Positions 15,618 through 26,023 of a stretch of 64,000 nucleotides of DNA are shown piece after piece. The DNA comes from JACCTU01 sp963769665 (GTDB lineage Bacteria > Actinomycetota > Thermoleophilia > Gaiellales > Gaiellaceae). Position 1 is the stretch's first letter. Each line of letters begins with the position of its first letter. The DNA is taken from positions 1,426,001 through 1,490,000 of the forward strand of contig CAVYMQ010000003.1 of the NCBI GenBank assembly GCA_963769665.1, in the 5' to 3' direction. The notes under the pieces were generated by a model. That model saw only the letters and a program-made list of their open reading frames with translations. It was not told the origin of the DNA and ran no database searches. Position numbers and translations under genes: made by a program.

Positions 15618-16943
15618 ATGAGCACCGACCTCGCAGCTGTCGTCATGGCCGGCGGTCTCGGCACCCGGATGAAGTCGTCCGTGCCGAAGCACCTGCACCC
15701 GTTGCTGGGGCGACGCGTCGTCGACTGGGTTCTCGAGACCGCACGGGCGACCGGCGCCGACCCGCTCATCGTCGTCGCCTCGCCCGACACGCGAGACGAA
15801 TACGACGACGGCGTCGTCGTCGCCGTGCAGGAGCACGCGCGCGGGACCGGCGACGCCGTCGCGTCCGCGCAGCAAGCGCTCGACGGCTTCGACGGCTCCG
15901 TGCTCGTGCTCGACGCCGCCGCTCCGCTCGTCACGACGGGTCTGCTCACCGAGTTCGTCGCTCAGCACCAGGCGGGTGGTGCTGCCGTCACGATCCTCAC
16001 GATCGAGTCGGAGGGGCCGTTGCCGTACGGCCGCATCGTTCGCGCCGGAGACGGGAGCGTCAGCGAGATCGTCGAAGAGCGTGACGCCAACGACGAGCAG
16101 CGCGCGATCCGCGAGCTCAACTCCTCGATCTACGTCTTCGACGCGCAGGCGCTCCGCGAGGCGCTCGGCAAGCTCGACGCGCGGAACGCGCAGGGCGAGC
16201 TCTACCTGACCGACACGATCGCGCACATCGTCGCCGCCGGCGGCGGCGCCGGCGCGTGGCTCGCCGACGACGCAGCCGAGACGATCGGGATCAACAACCG
16301 GGTCGAGCTCGCGGAGGCGGCCGCCGTGCTCCGCGAACGGATCAACGAGGCGCACATGCTGAACGGTGTGACGATCGTCGACCCCGCGACGACGTGGATC
16401 GACGCGTCCGTCGCGCTCGAGCCCGATGTCGTCATCCATCCGTTCACCGTCCTCCGCGGAGCGACCAGCGTCGCGGCCGGCGCAGAGATCGGACCACACG
16501 CGGTCGCCGTCGACACCGTGATCGGCGAGCGGGTGTCGATCGGACCGTTCTGTTACCTTCGCCCGGGCACGGTCCTCGACCCCGACGCCAAGGCAGGAAC
16601 CTTCGTGGAGCTCAAGAACGCGCGGATCGGCGCCCGGTCGAAGGTGCCGCACCTCTCCTATCTCGGGGATGTCGACGTCGGTCAGGACTCGAACATCGCG
16701 GCCGGGAACATCACGGCCAACTTCCCGCACGAGCCCGGCAAGCCCAAGGGCCGGACGACGATCGGGGACAACGTCAGGACCGGCATCCACAATGGCTTCG
16801 TTGCTCCCGTCGAGGTGGGGGACGATGCATGGATTGCGGCCGGATCGGTGATAACAAAGAGTGTCCCGCCCGGCGCCCTTGCCGTTGCGCGGGCGCGACA
16901 AGAGAACAAGGAGGGCCGTGCCGGTCGAAAGCGCGACGACTGA
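15618..16943 (+). CDS. glmU: Bifunctional N-acetylglucosamine-1-phosphate uridyltransferase / glucosamine-1-phosphate acetyltransferase
   Basis: This 441-residue enzyme makes UDP-GlcNAc, the peptidoglycan precursor. The N-terminal nucleotidyltransferase shows VVMAGGLGTRMKSSVPKHLH (residues 8-27), GTGDAVASAQQAL and GRIVRAGDGSVSEIVEE. From about residue 245 a left-handed beta-helix carries hexapeptide repeats and the acetyltransferase residues in TFVELKNARIG, LSYLGDVDVG and IAAGNITANF. It is slightly shorter than the usual 450-480 residues. The end overlaps prs by 26 bases. Confidence 0.95.
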   Translation: MSTDLAAVVMAGGLGTRMKSSVPKHLHPLLGRRVVDWVLETARATGADPLIVVASPDTRDEYDDGVVVAVQEHARGTGDAVASAQQALDGFDGSVLVLDAAAPLVTTGLLTEFVAQHQAGGAAVTILTIESEGPLPYGRIVRAGDGSVSEIVEERDANDEQRAIRELNSSIYVFDAQALREALGKLDARNAQGELYLTDTIAHIVAAGGGAGAWLADDAAETIGINNRVELAEAAAVLRERINEAHMLNGVTIVDPATTWIDASVALEPDVVIHPFTVLRGATSVAAGAEIGPHAVAVDTVIGERVSIGPFCYLRPGTVLDPDAKAGTFVELKNARIGARSKVPHLSYLGDVDVGQDSNIAAGNITANFPHEPGKPKGRTTIGDNVRTGIHNGFVAPVEVGDDAWIAAGSVITKSVPPGALAVARARQENKEGRAGRKRDD

Positions 16944-17979
16944 GCTCTCCCTGCCGGGGCTCGACGTGACCCCGACAGCGTCGGAGTCGAAGCCGCACCA
17001 CTGGATCGAGCGTGGGCCGCGCAAGCGGCTGATGGTCTTCTCCGGGCGCTCGCACCCCGACCTGGCGCTCCGGATCGCAGAGCACCTGAACGTCGAGCTC
17101 GGCGACGTCGAGCTGAAGACGTTCGCGAACGACGAGACGTACGTTCGCTACTCCGAGTCGATCCGCGGCGCGGACGTGTTCATCGTCCAGACGGGCGCGG
17201 AGCCAGTCGACCGGAACCTGATGGAGCTGCTGCTGATGATCCAGGCGGCGAAGCTCGCGTCGGCGAAGCGGATCACGGCGGTCATCCCGTGGTTCCCGTA
17301 CTCGCGCCAGGACCGCAAGGCGAAGCCGCGCGAGCCGATCTCCGGCCGCCTGGTCGCCGACATGCTTCAACTCGCCGGCGCCGACCGCGTGCTCACGATG
17401 GACCTGCACGCAGGTCAGATCCAGGGCTTCTTCACGGTGCCGGTCGACCACATGACCGCGTTGCCGCTGTTCGGGCGCCACTTCCGCGACCTGGGCTTCA
17501 CCGGCGAGGGCGTCGTGTCGGTCGCGCCGGATGCCGGGCGCGCACGCGTGGCCGTCCGGTTCGCCGAGATGCTCGAGGCCGAGTTCGCCGTCATGCACAA
17601 GACGCGTCCCGCGCACGATGCGCTCCCCGTTACGGAGATCACGGGCCGCGTCCGCGACAAGATCGCGATCGTCGGCGACGACGTCACGACGACCGGGAAC
17701 ACGCTGATCGCCGGCGCACAGGCGCTGAAGGAGCGCGGGGCCAAGGACGTCTGGATCTTCGTCACGCACGCGCAGCTCAATCCAGAAGGGTTGGAGCGCC
17801 TCGGCAACGCCGACGTCGCGGGGATCGTCGTGACGGACACGCTGCCGATCGACCCGCTCACCCGCCCCGACAACATGACCGTGCTACCGGTCGCGGGCCT
17901 GCTCGCCGAAACGATCATGAACGTCTTCGCCGACGACTCGGTCTCGGCCATCTTCGGCGGCGATACGCAGCTCTTCTGA
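16918..17979 (+). CDS. prs: Ribose-phosphate pyrophosphokinase (PRPP synthetase)
   Basis: This 353-residue enzyme converts ribose 5-phosphate and ATP to PRPP for nucleotide, His and Trp synthesis. Motifs include FSGRSHPDLALRIAEHL, the flexible loop with YSRQDRKAKPREPIS, LTMDLHAGQIQGFF, and the PRPP-binding IVGDDVTTTGNTLIAG. That last loop differs from the common DDMIDTxGT by Thr in place of Asp. About 35 extra residues precede the core compared with typical 315-residue enzymes. The GTG at 16918 lies within glmU, a glmU-prs order common in Gram-positives. Confidence 0.94.
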   Translation: MPVESATTELSLPGLDVTPTASESKPHHWIERGPRKRLMVFSGRSHPDLALRIAEHLNVELGDVELKTFANDETYVRYSESIRGADVFIVQTGAEPVDRNLMELLLMIQAAKLASAKRITAVIPWFPYSRQDRKAKPREPISGRLVADMLQLAGADRVLTMDLHAGQIQGFFTVPVDHMTALPLFGRHFRDLGFTGEGVVSVAPDAGRARVAVRFAEMLEAEFAVMHKTRPAHDALPVTEITGRVRDKIAIVGDDVTTTGNTLIAGAQALKERGAKDVWIFVTHAQLNPEGLERLGNADVAGIVVTDTLPIDPLTRPDNMTVLPVAGLLAETIMNVFADDSVSAIFGGDTQLF

Positions 17980-18149
17980 TGCCGTTCAAGCTCCCGAGCC
18001 TGCTCTACGTCGCGATCGGGCTCGTCGTCGTGTTCGTCCAGGACTACCTCGACAACCTCGGAACGATCTCGAGGATCCTGACCGCGCTGCTCGCGATCCT
18101 GCTCTGGCCGCTGCTCCTCGTGGGCTTCGACGTCCGCATCTATCGGTAG
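17979..18149 (+). CDS. Small two-helix membrane protein
   Basis: This 56-residue protein starts at an ATG that shares its A with the prs stop (TGATG). It has two hydrophobic helices (about residues 8-22 and 33-50) joined by a polar turn, QDYLDNLGTI, and a short basic end. No family is recognised. The tight coupling to prs and the absence of alternatives in the frame support it being translated. Confidence 0.55.
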   Translation: MPFKLPSLLYVAIGLVVVFVQDYLDNLGTISRILTALLAILLWPLLLVGFDVRIYR

Positions 18150-18170
18150 CCGCTACCATCCTCGCCGGTC

Positions 18171-18887
18171 ATGGCCGGAGAGCGAATCCGTCTCGAAGTC
18201 AAGGAGCGCGAGGCAGTCGGCACGCGCGTTTCGAAGCGTCTCCGCAAGGAGGGGCTGATCCCGGGCGTGCTCTACGGCCGCTCCGAGCCGCACTCGATCG
18301 CGATCCCCGAGCGCGAGCTGCGCCGGGCGCTCACGAGCGAAGGCGGCCTGAACGCGATCCTCGACGTCGTGCTCGAAGGCCAGAAGACGACGCACCCGTC
18401 GATCCTCAAGGAGTACCAGCAGGATCCGGTCAAGGGCCGCGTGACCCACGTCGACTTCCAGGAAGTCCGTCTCGACCAGCCGATCCACGCGACGGTGCCG
18501 GTGCACCTCATCGGCGCGGAGGACTCGCCCGGGATCCGCGAGGGCGGCGTGCTCTCGCAGATCTCTCGCGACGTCAACGTCGAAGCGCTGCCGATGGAGA
18601 TCCCCGAGCACCTCGATCTCGACGTCAGCGGCATGCAGATGAACGACACGCTCCGCCTGTCCGACCTGCGCGCGCCGGAGGGCGTCAAGCTGCTCGACGA
18701 TCCCGAGGAGACGGTGCTCGCGTCGGTCGCGATGCCGGCGCTCGAGGTCGAGCCCGAGCCGGTCGAGGTCGAGGGCGAAGAGGGCGAGGCGGTCGAGGGC
18801 GAGGAAGGCGAGGCCGCCGAGGGCGCGGAGGGCGAGTCGGCCGGCGGCGAAGCCGCGGACGGCGAGTCCGGCAGCTCCGAGGGGTAA
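18171..18887 (+). CDS. rplY: 50S ribosomal protein L25, general stress (Ctc) type
   Basis: This 238-residue protein has an N-terminal L25 domain (about residues 1-90) that binds 5S rRNA, with GTRVSKRLRKEGLIPGVLYG. A Ctc/TL5-type beta domain with RVTHVDFQEV reaches to about residue 185. The C-terminus is a long acidic Glu/Gly/Ala tail with repeated GEEGEA units, common in Actinobacterial L25 but unlike the compact E. coli form. TACCAT lies 11 bases before the ATG. pth follows with no gap, the usual ctc-pth pair. Confidence 0.93.
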   Translation: MAGERIRLEVKEREAVGTRVSKRLRKEGLIPGVLYGRSEPHSIAIPERELRRALTSEGGLNAILDVVLEGQKTTHPSILKEYQQDPVKGRVTHVDFQEVRLDQPIHATVPVHLIGAEDSPGIREGGVLSQISRDVNVEALPMEIPEHLDLDVSGMQMNDTLRLSDLRAPEGVKLLDDPEETVLASVAMPALEVEPEPVEVEGEEGEAVEGEEGEAAEGAEGESAGGEAADGESGSSEG

Positions 18888-19481
18888 GTGCGGTTCCTCA
18901 AGCGCGGGGACTCGTCCTCGTCGCTCGACCTGCTCGTCGTCGGTCTCGGGAACCCGGGCCGCGAGCACGCGCAGAATCGGCACAACGCCGGCTGGATGGT
19001 GATCGACGAGCTCGCTCGTCGCCACGGCGGCAGCTTCAAGGGCAAGTTCTCCGGCCAGCTCGCGGAGGTGCGCGACGGCGACCTCCGGCTCGGGCTCCTG
19101 AAGCCCGAGCTCTACATGAACCTGTCGGGCCGGTCGGTCGCGCCGGCCGTTCGGTTTTTCAAGGTCCCGCCCGAACAGCTGCTCGTCGTCCACGACGAGG
19201 GCGACTTCGACCTCGGCCGCCTGCAGGCGCGCGCCGGTGGCGGGCTAGCAGGCCACAACGGGCTCCGGTCGATTGCGCAGGAGCTCGGGACACAGGACTT
19301 CCTTCGTCTGCGCATCGGCGTGGGCCGCCCGGAACGCGGCGACCCTCGCCCGCTCGCCGACTACGTGCTCTCGAACTTCGACCCGCACGACGACGCGGAA
19401 GCGATCGTCGCCCGGGCGGCCGACGCCGTCGAGACGATCGCCCGCAAGGGCCTCGAGCCTGCGCAGCGCGACGTGAACTAG
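18888..19481 (+). CDS. pth: Peptidyl-tRNA hydrolase
   Basis: This 197-residue esterase releases tRNA from stalled peptidyl-tRNA. The signature GLGNPGREHAQNRHNAGWMVIDE holds the catalytic His and the conserved Asn; FMNLSG-like YMNLSGRSV and LVVHDEGDFDLG with the catalytic Asp follow. The C-terminal GGLAGHNGLRSIAQELG is also intact. The GTG start directly abuts the rplY stop, so coupling is likely. The N-terminus carries about 14 residues more than minimal enzymes. Confidence 0.94.
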   Translation: MRFLKRGDSSSSLDLLVVGLGNPGREHAQNRHNAGWMVIDELARRHGGSFKGKFSGQLAEVRDGDLRLGLLKPELYMNLSGRSVAPAVRFFKVPPEQLLVVHDEGDFDLGRLQARAGGGLAGHNGLRSIAQELGTQDFLRLRIGVGRPERGDPRPLADYVLSNFDPHDDAEAIVARAADAVETIARKGLEPAQRDVN

Positions 19482-19497
19482 CGGTCGCGGAGCTACG

Positions 19498-22400
19498 ATG
19501 ACACCCGGCGGGACGCGTTTCCCGTCGTTCGTCATGGACCGTCCGACGCTCGAACTTCCCGTGCTGCACCCGCTCCTCCGCGAGGTCGAGGGGAGCGAGC
19601 GCCTGCGCGAGTTCGCCCAGGCGCTTCCCGTCCGCGCGCGCGTCTCGGACTCGGCGCTGCCGCTCGTCGTGGCGGCGCTCTACGAGGACCTCGGGCGCGG
19701 GCTCGTCGCGCTGGCGCCCGAGGACGCCGACGCGCGCGACTTCGCCGAGGCGGCGGGCTGGTACCTCGGCTCCGAGCGGGTCGCGTTCCTGCCGAGCCGC
19801 GGCGTGCGCTGGGAGTCGGGGCTCACCCCGCCGCCGCACCTCGTCGGCGAGCGGGCACGCGCGCTCGACGTGCTCGCCGCGGGCGGTCTCGTGTGGGTCT
19901 CCGCGGCGGCGCTCGCCGAGCGGATCCCGCCGCGCGACCAGCGCCCGGACCCGATCCGCGTCGTGGTCGGCTCCGAGCCGGGCGTCGAGGGCCTGGCGGA
20001 GACGCTCGCGCTCGCGGGGTACGAGCGCGTCGAGCGGGTGGACGACCGCGGGCAGTTCGCGGTGCGCGGCGGCTTGATCGACGTCTTCCCGACCACCGGC
20101 CGCGAGCCGATCCGCGTCGAGCTCTTCGGCGACGAGATCGAGCAGGTGCGCGCGTTCTCGCCGTTCACGCAACGCGCGCTGCACCCGGTCGAGGACGCGG
20201 TCGTCTATCCGGCTGCGGAGCGCCGGCTCGACGCGCTCGATCCCGACGACAGCCTGCTGCTCGAAGAAGAAGGTGAGGTTCCCGCAGTTCCCGACGACCT
20301 CGTCCCCGTCCTCGACCGTGCGCCCGATCTCGTGTGGGAGCTCGGCGAGGTGAAGCGCGTCTGGCTCGAAGAGTTCGGGCGCGAGGACTTCGACCTGAAA
20401 GGCGTCAGCGAGCTCGACCCGCTGCCGTCGGGCCAGCAGTTCTCGTTCGAGGCGCAGAAGCCGGCGATCGCCGCGCGCGGTCTCGCGGAAGCCGAGAAGG
20501 AGCTCTCCGGGCTCGTGCGCGCAGGCAACCGCGTCGTCGTGGCGTTCCCGCACAAGGGCGAAGCGCTCCGGACCCAGAACATGCTGCGGCGGATCGAGGC
20601 GCGCGTGCTCGAGGAGGGGGAGGGGCTGCCCGCCGAGCCGGGCCTCGTGTTCGCGATCGCTCCGGCGCGCCGCGGCTTCGTCTGGCGCGACCTCGCGCTC
20701 GTCCTGCTGCCCGACTCGCAGGTCTTCCGCCGCCGTGCACCGCGTGCCGGGCGGATGGGCGGACGGGCGCTGCAGTCGTTCGCCGATCTGCGCACCGGTG
20801 ACTACGTCGTTCACGAAGACCACGGCGTCGGCAAGCTGCTCGGCTTCGAGACGAAGACGATCGCGAACGTCACGCGCGACTATCTCTTCCTCGCGTTTCG
20901 CGGCGACGACCGGCTGTACGTGCCGCACGAGCAGATCGGCAAGGTCTCGCGCTACATCGGTGCCGACGCGAAGGCACCCGCGCTGTCGAAGCTCGGCGGC
21001 AAGGCGTGGGACCGGCTCAAGGCGCGCGCGCGCGAAGGCGTGCACGAGCTCGCTGGCGACCTGATCCGCCTCTACGCCGAGCGGCAGCAGGCCCCCGGCT
21101 CCGCATACACGCTCGACCACGAGTGGCTCGAGCGGCTCGAGGCCGAGTTCCCCTACCGCGAGACGGAGGATCAGCAGCGTGCGATCGAGGCGGTCAAGGA
21201 AGACCTCGAGGCGCCGCACCCGATGGACCGGCTCGTCTGCGGCGACGTCGGCTTCGGCAAGACCGAGGTCGCGATTCGCGCAGCCTTCGCGGTCGCGGTC
21301 AACGGCAAGCAGACGCTCATGCTCGCGCCGACGACGATACTCGCCGAGCAGCACTGGAACACGTTCCGCGACCGGTACAGGGACTTCCCCGTGCGCGTCG
21401 AGATGGTCTCGCGGTTCAGGAGCCCTGCCGAGACCAAGCGCGTCCTCGCCGACTTCCGCGAAGGGAAGGTCGACGTGCTGATCGGGACGCACCGCGTGCT
21501 CTCGCGCGACGTGATCCCGAAGGACCTCGGCCTCGTCGTCCTCGACGAGGAGCAGCGCTTCGGCGTCGCGCAGAAGGAACTGCTTCGCCAGCTACGCCTC
21601 GAGGTCGACGTGCTCGCGCTGTCCGCGACGCCGATCCCGCGCACGCTGCACATGTCGCTCTCGGGGCTTCGCGACATCTCGATCATCGAAACACCGCCCG
21701 AGGGTCGCCGCCCGATCCGCACGCACGTCGGCGAGTACGACGAGGAGCTGATCACGACGGCGCTCGAACGTGAGGTCGCGCGCGAGGGGCAGGCGTTCTA
21801 CCTCCACAACCGCGTCGAGTCGATCGAGGACGCGGCGGCCAAGCTGCAGCAACTGAGCCCGAAGCTTCGCTTCCTCGTCGCGCACGGGCAGATGCGCGAG
21901 CGCGAGCTCGAGGAGAAGATGCACGCGTTCCTGCGCGGAGACGCTGACGTGCTCGTGTCGACGACGATCATCGAGTCGGGCCTCGACATCCCGCAGGCGA
22001 ACACCTTGATCGTCGAGCGCGCCGACACGCTCGGGCTCGCGCAGCTGTACCAGATCCGCGGTCGTGTCGGCCGATCCGATCAGACCGCGTACGCGTACCT
22101 GTTGTATCCGGACGCGCACGAGCTCACACCCGAGGCGCGCGCGCGACTCGCGACCCTCGCCGACCACACCGAGCTCGGTGCCGGCTTCGCGATCGCGATG
22201 CGCGACCTCGAGATCCGCGGCGCGGGCGACCTGCTCGGCGCCGAGCAGTCGGGGCACGTGGCCGCGGTCGGGTTCGAGCTGTACGTCGAGCTGCTGCACG
22301 AGGCGGTTGCCGAGCTCTCGGGCCAGCGGCGCACCGCGGCGCGCCCCGTGAGGGTCGACGCGCGGGTCGACGCGTACGTCCCGGCCGCGTACATCGGCTC

Positions 22401-22767
22401 GGAGGCGCTCAAGATCGACCTGCACCGCCGGTTGGCGCTGACCGAGACGGACGACGAGCTCCGGGAGCTGCACGCGGCCACCGAGGACCGCTTCGGCCCG
22501 GTGCCGGAGCCGGTCGAGAACCTCTTCGCGATCCAGGACGCGAAGCTGAAGCTCGCTCTGCTCGGCGCCGACTACCTCGTCTATCGGGGCGGCCGGGCGG
22601 TCGTCGGGCCGATGGTGCTCGGCTCCGGGGAACTGCGGGAGCTTCGGAACCGGGTCGCGGCCGCGGTCTACAGCACCGGGAACCGGGAAATCACGTTTAG
22701 AACAGATGAATTCTCCGGAGCGACCCGGCTGGTCGATGCTATTCTCGACGCGCGCCAGGCTGCCTGA
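19498..22767 (+). CDS. mfd: Transcription-repair coupling factor
   Basis: This 1089-residue ATP-dependent translocase removes stalled RNA polymerase and recruits UvrA. Domains in order: UvrB-homology region (about 1-350), CarD-like RNA-polymerase interaction domain (about 425-500, with GDYVVHEDHGVGKLLG), and SF2 helicase with Walker A GDVGFGKTE near 581-589 and DEEQ near 682. Motif VI lies around QIRGRVGRSDQTAYAY, and the TRCF C-terminal domain runs from about 940. The ATG at 19498 has GGAG nine bases upstream; the ATG at 19534 lacks a ribosome site. A terminator candidate follows. Confidence 0.95.
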   Translation: MTPGGTRFPSFVMDRPTLELPVLHPLLREVEGSERLREFAQALPVRARVSDSALPLVVAALYEDLGRGLVALAPEDADARDFAEAAGWYLGSERVAFLPSRGVRWESGLTPPPHLVGERARALDVLAAGGLVWVSAAALAERIPPRDQRPDPIRVVVGSEPGVEGLAETLALAGYERVERVDDRGQFAVRGGLIDVFPTTGREPIRVELFGDEIEQVRAFSPFTQRALHPVEDAVVYPAAERRLDALDPDDSLLLEEEGEVPAVPDDLVPVLDRAPDLVWELGEVKRVWLEEFGREDFDLKGVSELDPLPSGQQFSFEAQKPAIAARGLAEAEKELSGLVRAGNRVVVAFPHKGEALRTQNMLRRIEARVLEEGEGLPAEPGLVFAIAPARRGFVWRDLALVLLPDSQVFRRRAPRAGRMGGRALQSFADLRTGDYVVHEDHGVGKLLGFETKTIANVTRDYLFLAFRGDDRLYVPHEQIGKVSRYIGADAKAPALSKLGGKAWDRLKARAREGVHELAGDLIRLYAERQQAPGSAYTLDHEWLERLEAEFPYRETEDQQRAIEAVKEDLEAPHPMDRLVCGDVGFGKTEVAIRAAFAVAVNGKQTLMLAPTTILAEQHWNTFRDRYRDFPVRVEMVSRFRSPAETKRVLADFREGKVDVLIGTHRVLSRDVIPKDLGLVVLDEEQRFGVAQKELLRQLRLEVDVLALSATPIPRTLHMSLSGLRDISIIETPPEGRRPIRTHVGEYDEELITTALEREVAREGQAFYLHNRVESIEDAAAKLQQLSPKLRFLVAHGQMRERELEEKMHAFLRGDADVLVSTTIIESGLDIPQANTLIVERADTLGLAQLYQIRGRVGRSDQTAYAYLLYPDAHELTPEARARLATLADHTELGAGFAIAMRDLEIRGAGDLLGAEQSGHVAAVGFELYVELLHEAVAELSGQRRTAARPVRVDARVDAYVPAAYIGSEALKIDLHRRLALTETDDELRELHAATEDRFGPVPEPVENLFAIQDAKLKLALLGADYLVYRGGRAVVGPMVLGSGELRELRNRVAAAVYSTGNREITFRTDEFSGATRLVDAILDARQAA

Positions 22768-22777
22768 GGCGCTTTTT
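22752..22777 (+). terminator. Candidate intrinsic terminator after mfd
   Basis: GCGCC (22752-22756) pairs with GGCGC (22768-22772). An inner AGG/CCT pairing sits around CTG, and TTTTT (22773-22777) follows directly. The stem spans the mfd stop. T-runs are otherwise almost absent from intergenic DNA in this window, which makes this the clearest intrinsic terminator seen. It lies three bases before the next GTG. Confidence 0.5.
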
Positions 22778-22779
22778 CT

Positions 22780-23784
22780 GTGCGAAAGCCCGCCCTCCTC
22801 ATCATCGCGCTCGCGTCGCTCACGCTCGGCCTGGCCGGGTGCGGCGGCGACGACCAGAACGTCCCGGACGGGGCGGTCGCGGTCGTCGACGGCGAGGAGA
22901 TCACGAAGTCCGACTTCGACGCGCTGCTCAGCCGCGCGAAGACGTCCTACGAGCAGAACAAGCGGCCGTTCCCCAAGGTCGGCACCCCGGAGTACAAGAC
23001 GGTCCAGAACCAGGCCGTCCAGTACCTCGTGCAGCAGGAGAAGTACCGCCAGATGGCCGAGGAGCTGGACGTCGAGGTCTCCGACAAGGAGGTCGACGCC
23101 CGGCTGAAGCAGGTCAAGCAGCAGTACTTCCAGGGGAAGGAAGCCGAGTTCCTGAAGAGCCTGAAGACGCAGGGTCTGACCGTCGACCAGGTTCGGCAGG
23201 AGATCGAGAGCCAACTCCTCTCGGAGAAGATCTACGCGAAGGTGACCTCGGACGTGAAGGTCACCGACGACGAGGTCACGGAGTACTACAACAAGCACAA
23301 GGCCGACTACAAGGTGGCGGCCTCGCGCGACGTGCGTCACATCCTCGTCGCGAAGAAGGCGCTCGCCGACGATCTCCACAGCCAGCTCGAAAGCGGGGGG
23401 AACTTCGCCGCGCTCGCGAAGAAGCATTCGACCGACCCGGGCTCGAAGCAGAACGGCGGCAAGCTGACCGTTCGCAAGGGCGAGACCGTTCCCGAGTTCG
23501 ACAAGGTCGCGTTCGAGCTCAAGAAGAACGAGCTCTCCGCGCCGGTCAAGACGCAGTACGGCTACCACATCATCGAGGCGCTCAGCGACGTGAAGCCGCC
23601 GTCGCAGACGCCGCTGAAGGACGTCAAGGAGCAGATCCGGCAGCAGCTGCTGCAGGAGAAGCGCCAGAAGGCGATCACGGACTGGTCGAAGGAGACGAAC
23701 GACGAGTTCGAGGACAAGATCGCCTATCAGGTCGGCTACGCGCCGCCCGCCACTACCGGTAACACCACCACCGCGACGCAGTGA
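22780..23784 (+). CDS. Foldase lipoprotein, SurA/PpiC-type peptidyl-prolyl isomerase
   Basis: This 334-residue exported protein has a lipobox LAGC at residues 18-21. A SurA-like N-terminal domain (about 35-175) follows, rich in charged helices, then a parvulin rotamase domain (about 185-280) with RDVRHILVAKKA, FAALAKKHSTDPGSKQNGGKL and YGYHIIEALSDV. A helical tail ends in a Thr-rich stretch. It resembles PrsA and helps fold secreted proteins outside the membrane. The GTG start lies right after the terminator candidate. Confidence 0.9.
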   Translation: MRKPALLIIALASLTLGLAGCGGDDQNVPDGAVAVVDGEEITKSDFDALLSRAKTSYEQNKRPFPKVGTPEYKTVQNQAVQYLVQQEKYRQMAEELDVEVSDKEVDARLKQVKQQYFQGKEAEFLKSLKTQGLTVDQVRQEIESQLLSEKIYAKVTSDVKVTDDEVTEYYNKHKADYKVAASRDVRHILVAKKALADDLHSQLESGGNFAALAKKHSTDPGSKQNGGKLTVRKGETVPEFDKVAFELKKNELSAPVKTQYGYHIIEALSDVKPPSQTPLKDVKEQIRQQLLQEKRQKAITDWSKETNDEFEDKIAYQVGYAPPATTGNTTTATQ

Positions 23785-23929
23785 CCCTCACGCCACCGGC
23801 CGGCTACGGCTCCCGCCGGGCTGAGGCCGGCTCCGCCGCAGCCTCTCGCCGCTGGGAGTGCTCCACTCGGGGGCCCGTGCTTTCGCACTGTTCCCCCTCC
23901 TTTCGCGCACCCAGCGACGAGCCGGAGAC
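23785..23929. other. Intergenic region before mazG
   Basis: These 145 bases hold no convincing gene. GGCTG (23820-23824) and CAGCC (23840-23844) form an imperfect stem without a T-run. An ATG at 23858 is in frame with mazG but would add 24 unconserved residues. GGAG before the GTG at 23930 is the better ribosome site. Confidence 0.4.
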
Positions 23930-24720
23930 GTGAGGGCTGACGGTCTGGGCGAGGCGCTGCTCGACCTGCAGCGTCTGACAGAGCGCCTTCGGCGCGACTG
24001 TCCCTGGGACCGCGAGCAGACCGCGGCGACGATCGTGCCGCACACCGTCGAGGAGGCCTACGAGGTCGCGGACGCCGCGCTCGCGGGCGCAGACGAGAAG
24101 CTGCTGGACGAGCTCGGCGACCTGCTCTTCCAGGTCTACTTCCTCGCGCTCCTGCTCGAGGAGCGTGGGCAAGGCGACCTCGAGTCGGTCGCTCGCACCG
24201 TGCACGCGAAGCTCGTGCAGCGGCACCCGCACGTGTTCGCCGACGTCGAGGCCGAGACTGCCGGGCGAGTCCGACAGAACTGGGAGACGATCAAGCGTGA
24301 GCAGGAAGGCCGCGAAGGCGTCTTCCACCACGTGCCGGAGAACCTCCCGGCGCTGCTGCTCGCACGAAAGGTTCAGCGACGCGCGGCCGCTGTCGGCTTT
24401 GAGTACCCGGACGCAGCCGGCGCGCTCGCTGGTCTCGAGGACGAGCTCCGCGAGCTGCAGGCCGAGCTGCGCGAGGAGCCCGCGCCGGAGACGCCGCCCG
24501 ACCCGCGTCAGGCGGCGGAGCTCGGCGATGTGCTCTTCGCGGCGGTCAATGTCGCACGCCGGTTGAACGTCGACCCCGAGCTCGAGCTCCGCCGCGCGAG
24601 CACGCGCTTCGTCGAGCGAGTCGAGCAGGCGGAGCGCCTCGCCGCAACCGACGGCTCGGCGTGGAGCGAGCTCGCCCTCGACGAACAGGACCGTTACTTC
24701 GACCGCGCGAAGGAGGCGGA

Positions 24721-24724
<4 letters not shown>
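23930..24724 (+). CDS. mazG: MazG nucleoside triphosphate pyrophosphohydrolase
   Basis: This 264-residue all-helical enzyme has two MazG domains. The first carries LRRDCPWDREQTAATIVPHTVEEA split across the start, then LLDELGDLLFQVYFLALL with the metal-binding E-x-x-D. The second carries AELGDVLFAAVNVARRL. It hydrolyses NTPs and dNTPs, including ppGpp-linked pools, to monophosphates for housecleaning. The GTG at 23930 is chosen for its GGAG and conserved start. The stop overlaps eno by four bases, the mazG-eno order seen in many Actinobacteria. Confidence 0.9.
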
Positions 24725-25992
<1,268 letters not shown>

Positions 25993-26010
25993 TTCGGCTG
26001 ACCCCAGCGC

Positions 26011-26016
26011 TACGCT
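26011..26016 (+). promoter_or_regulatory. -10 element for leaderless pyk
   Basis: TACGCT ends seven bases before the ATG at 26024 and there is no Shine-Dalgarno. Pyruvate kinase can therefore be expressed separately from eno. Confidence 0.5.
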
Positions 26017-26023
26017 AGGACAC

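Noticed and set aside
15123..17024. Long open frame of 633 codons on the minus strand
   Set aside because: It crosses the tRNA-Gln gene and is antisense to glmU and ispE. It has no protein motif.
19159..21492. Long open frame of 777 codons on the minus strand
   Set aside because: It lies wholly antisense to mfd and pth and has the Arg/Glu/Asp-rich composition of a codon-phase shadow in GC-rich DNA. No domain is recognisable.
23858..23929. Earlier ATG for mazG
   Set aside because: It would add 24 residues with no family similarity. The GTG at 23930 has a GGAG ribosome site and the expected N-terminus.
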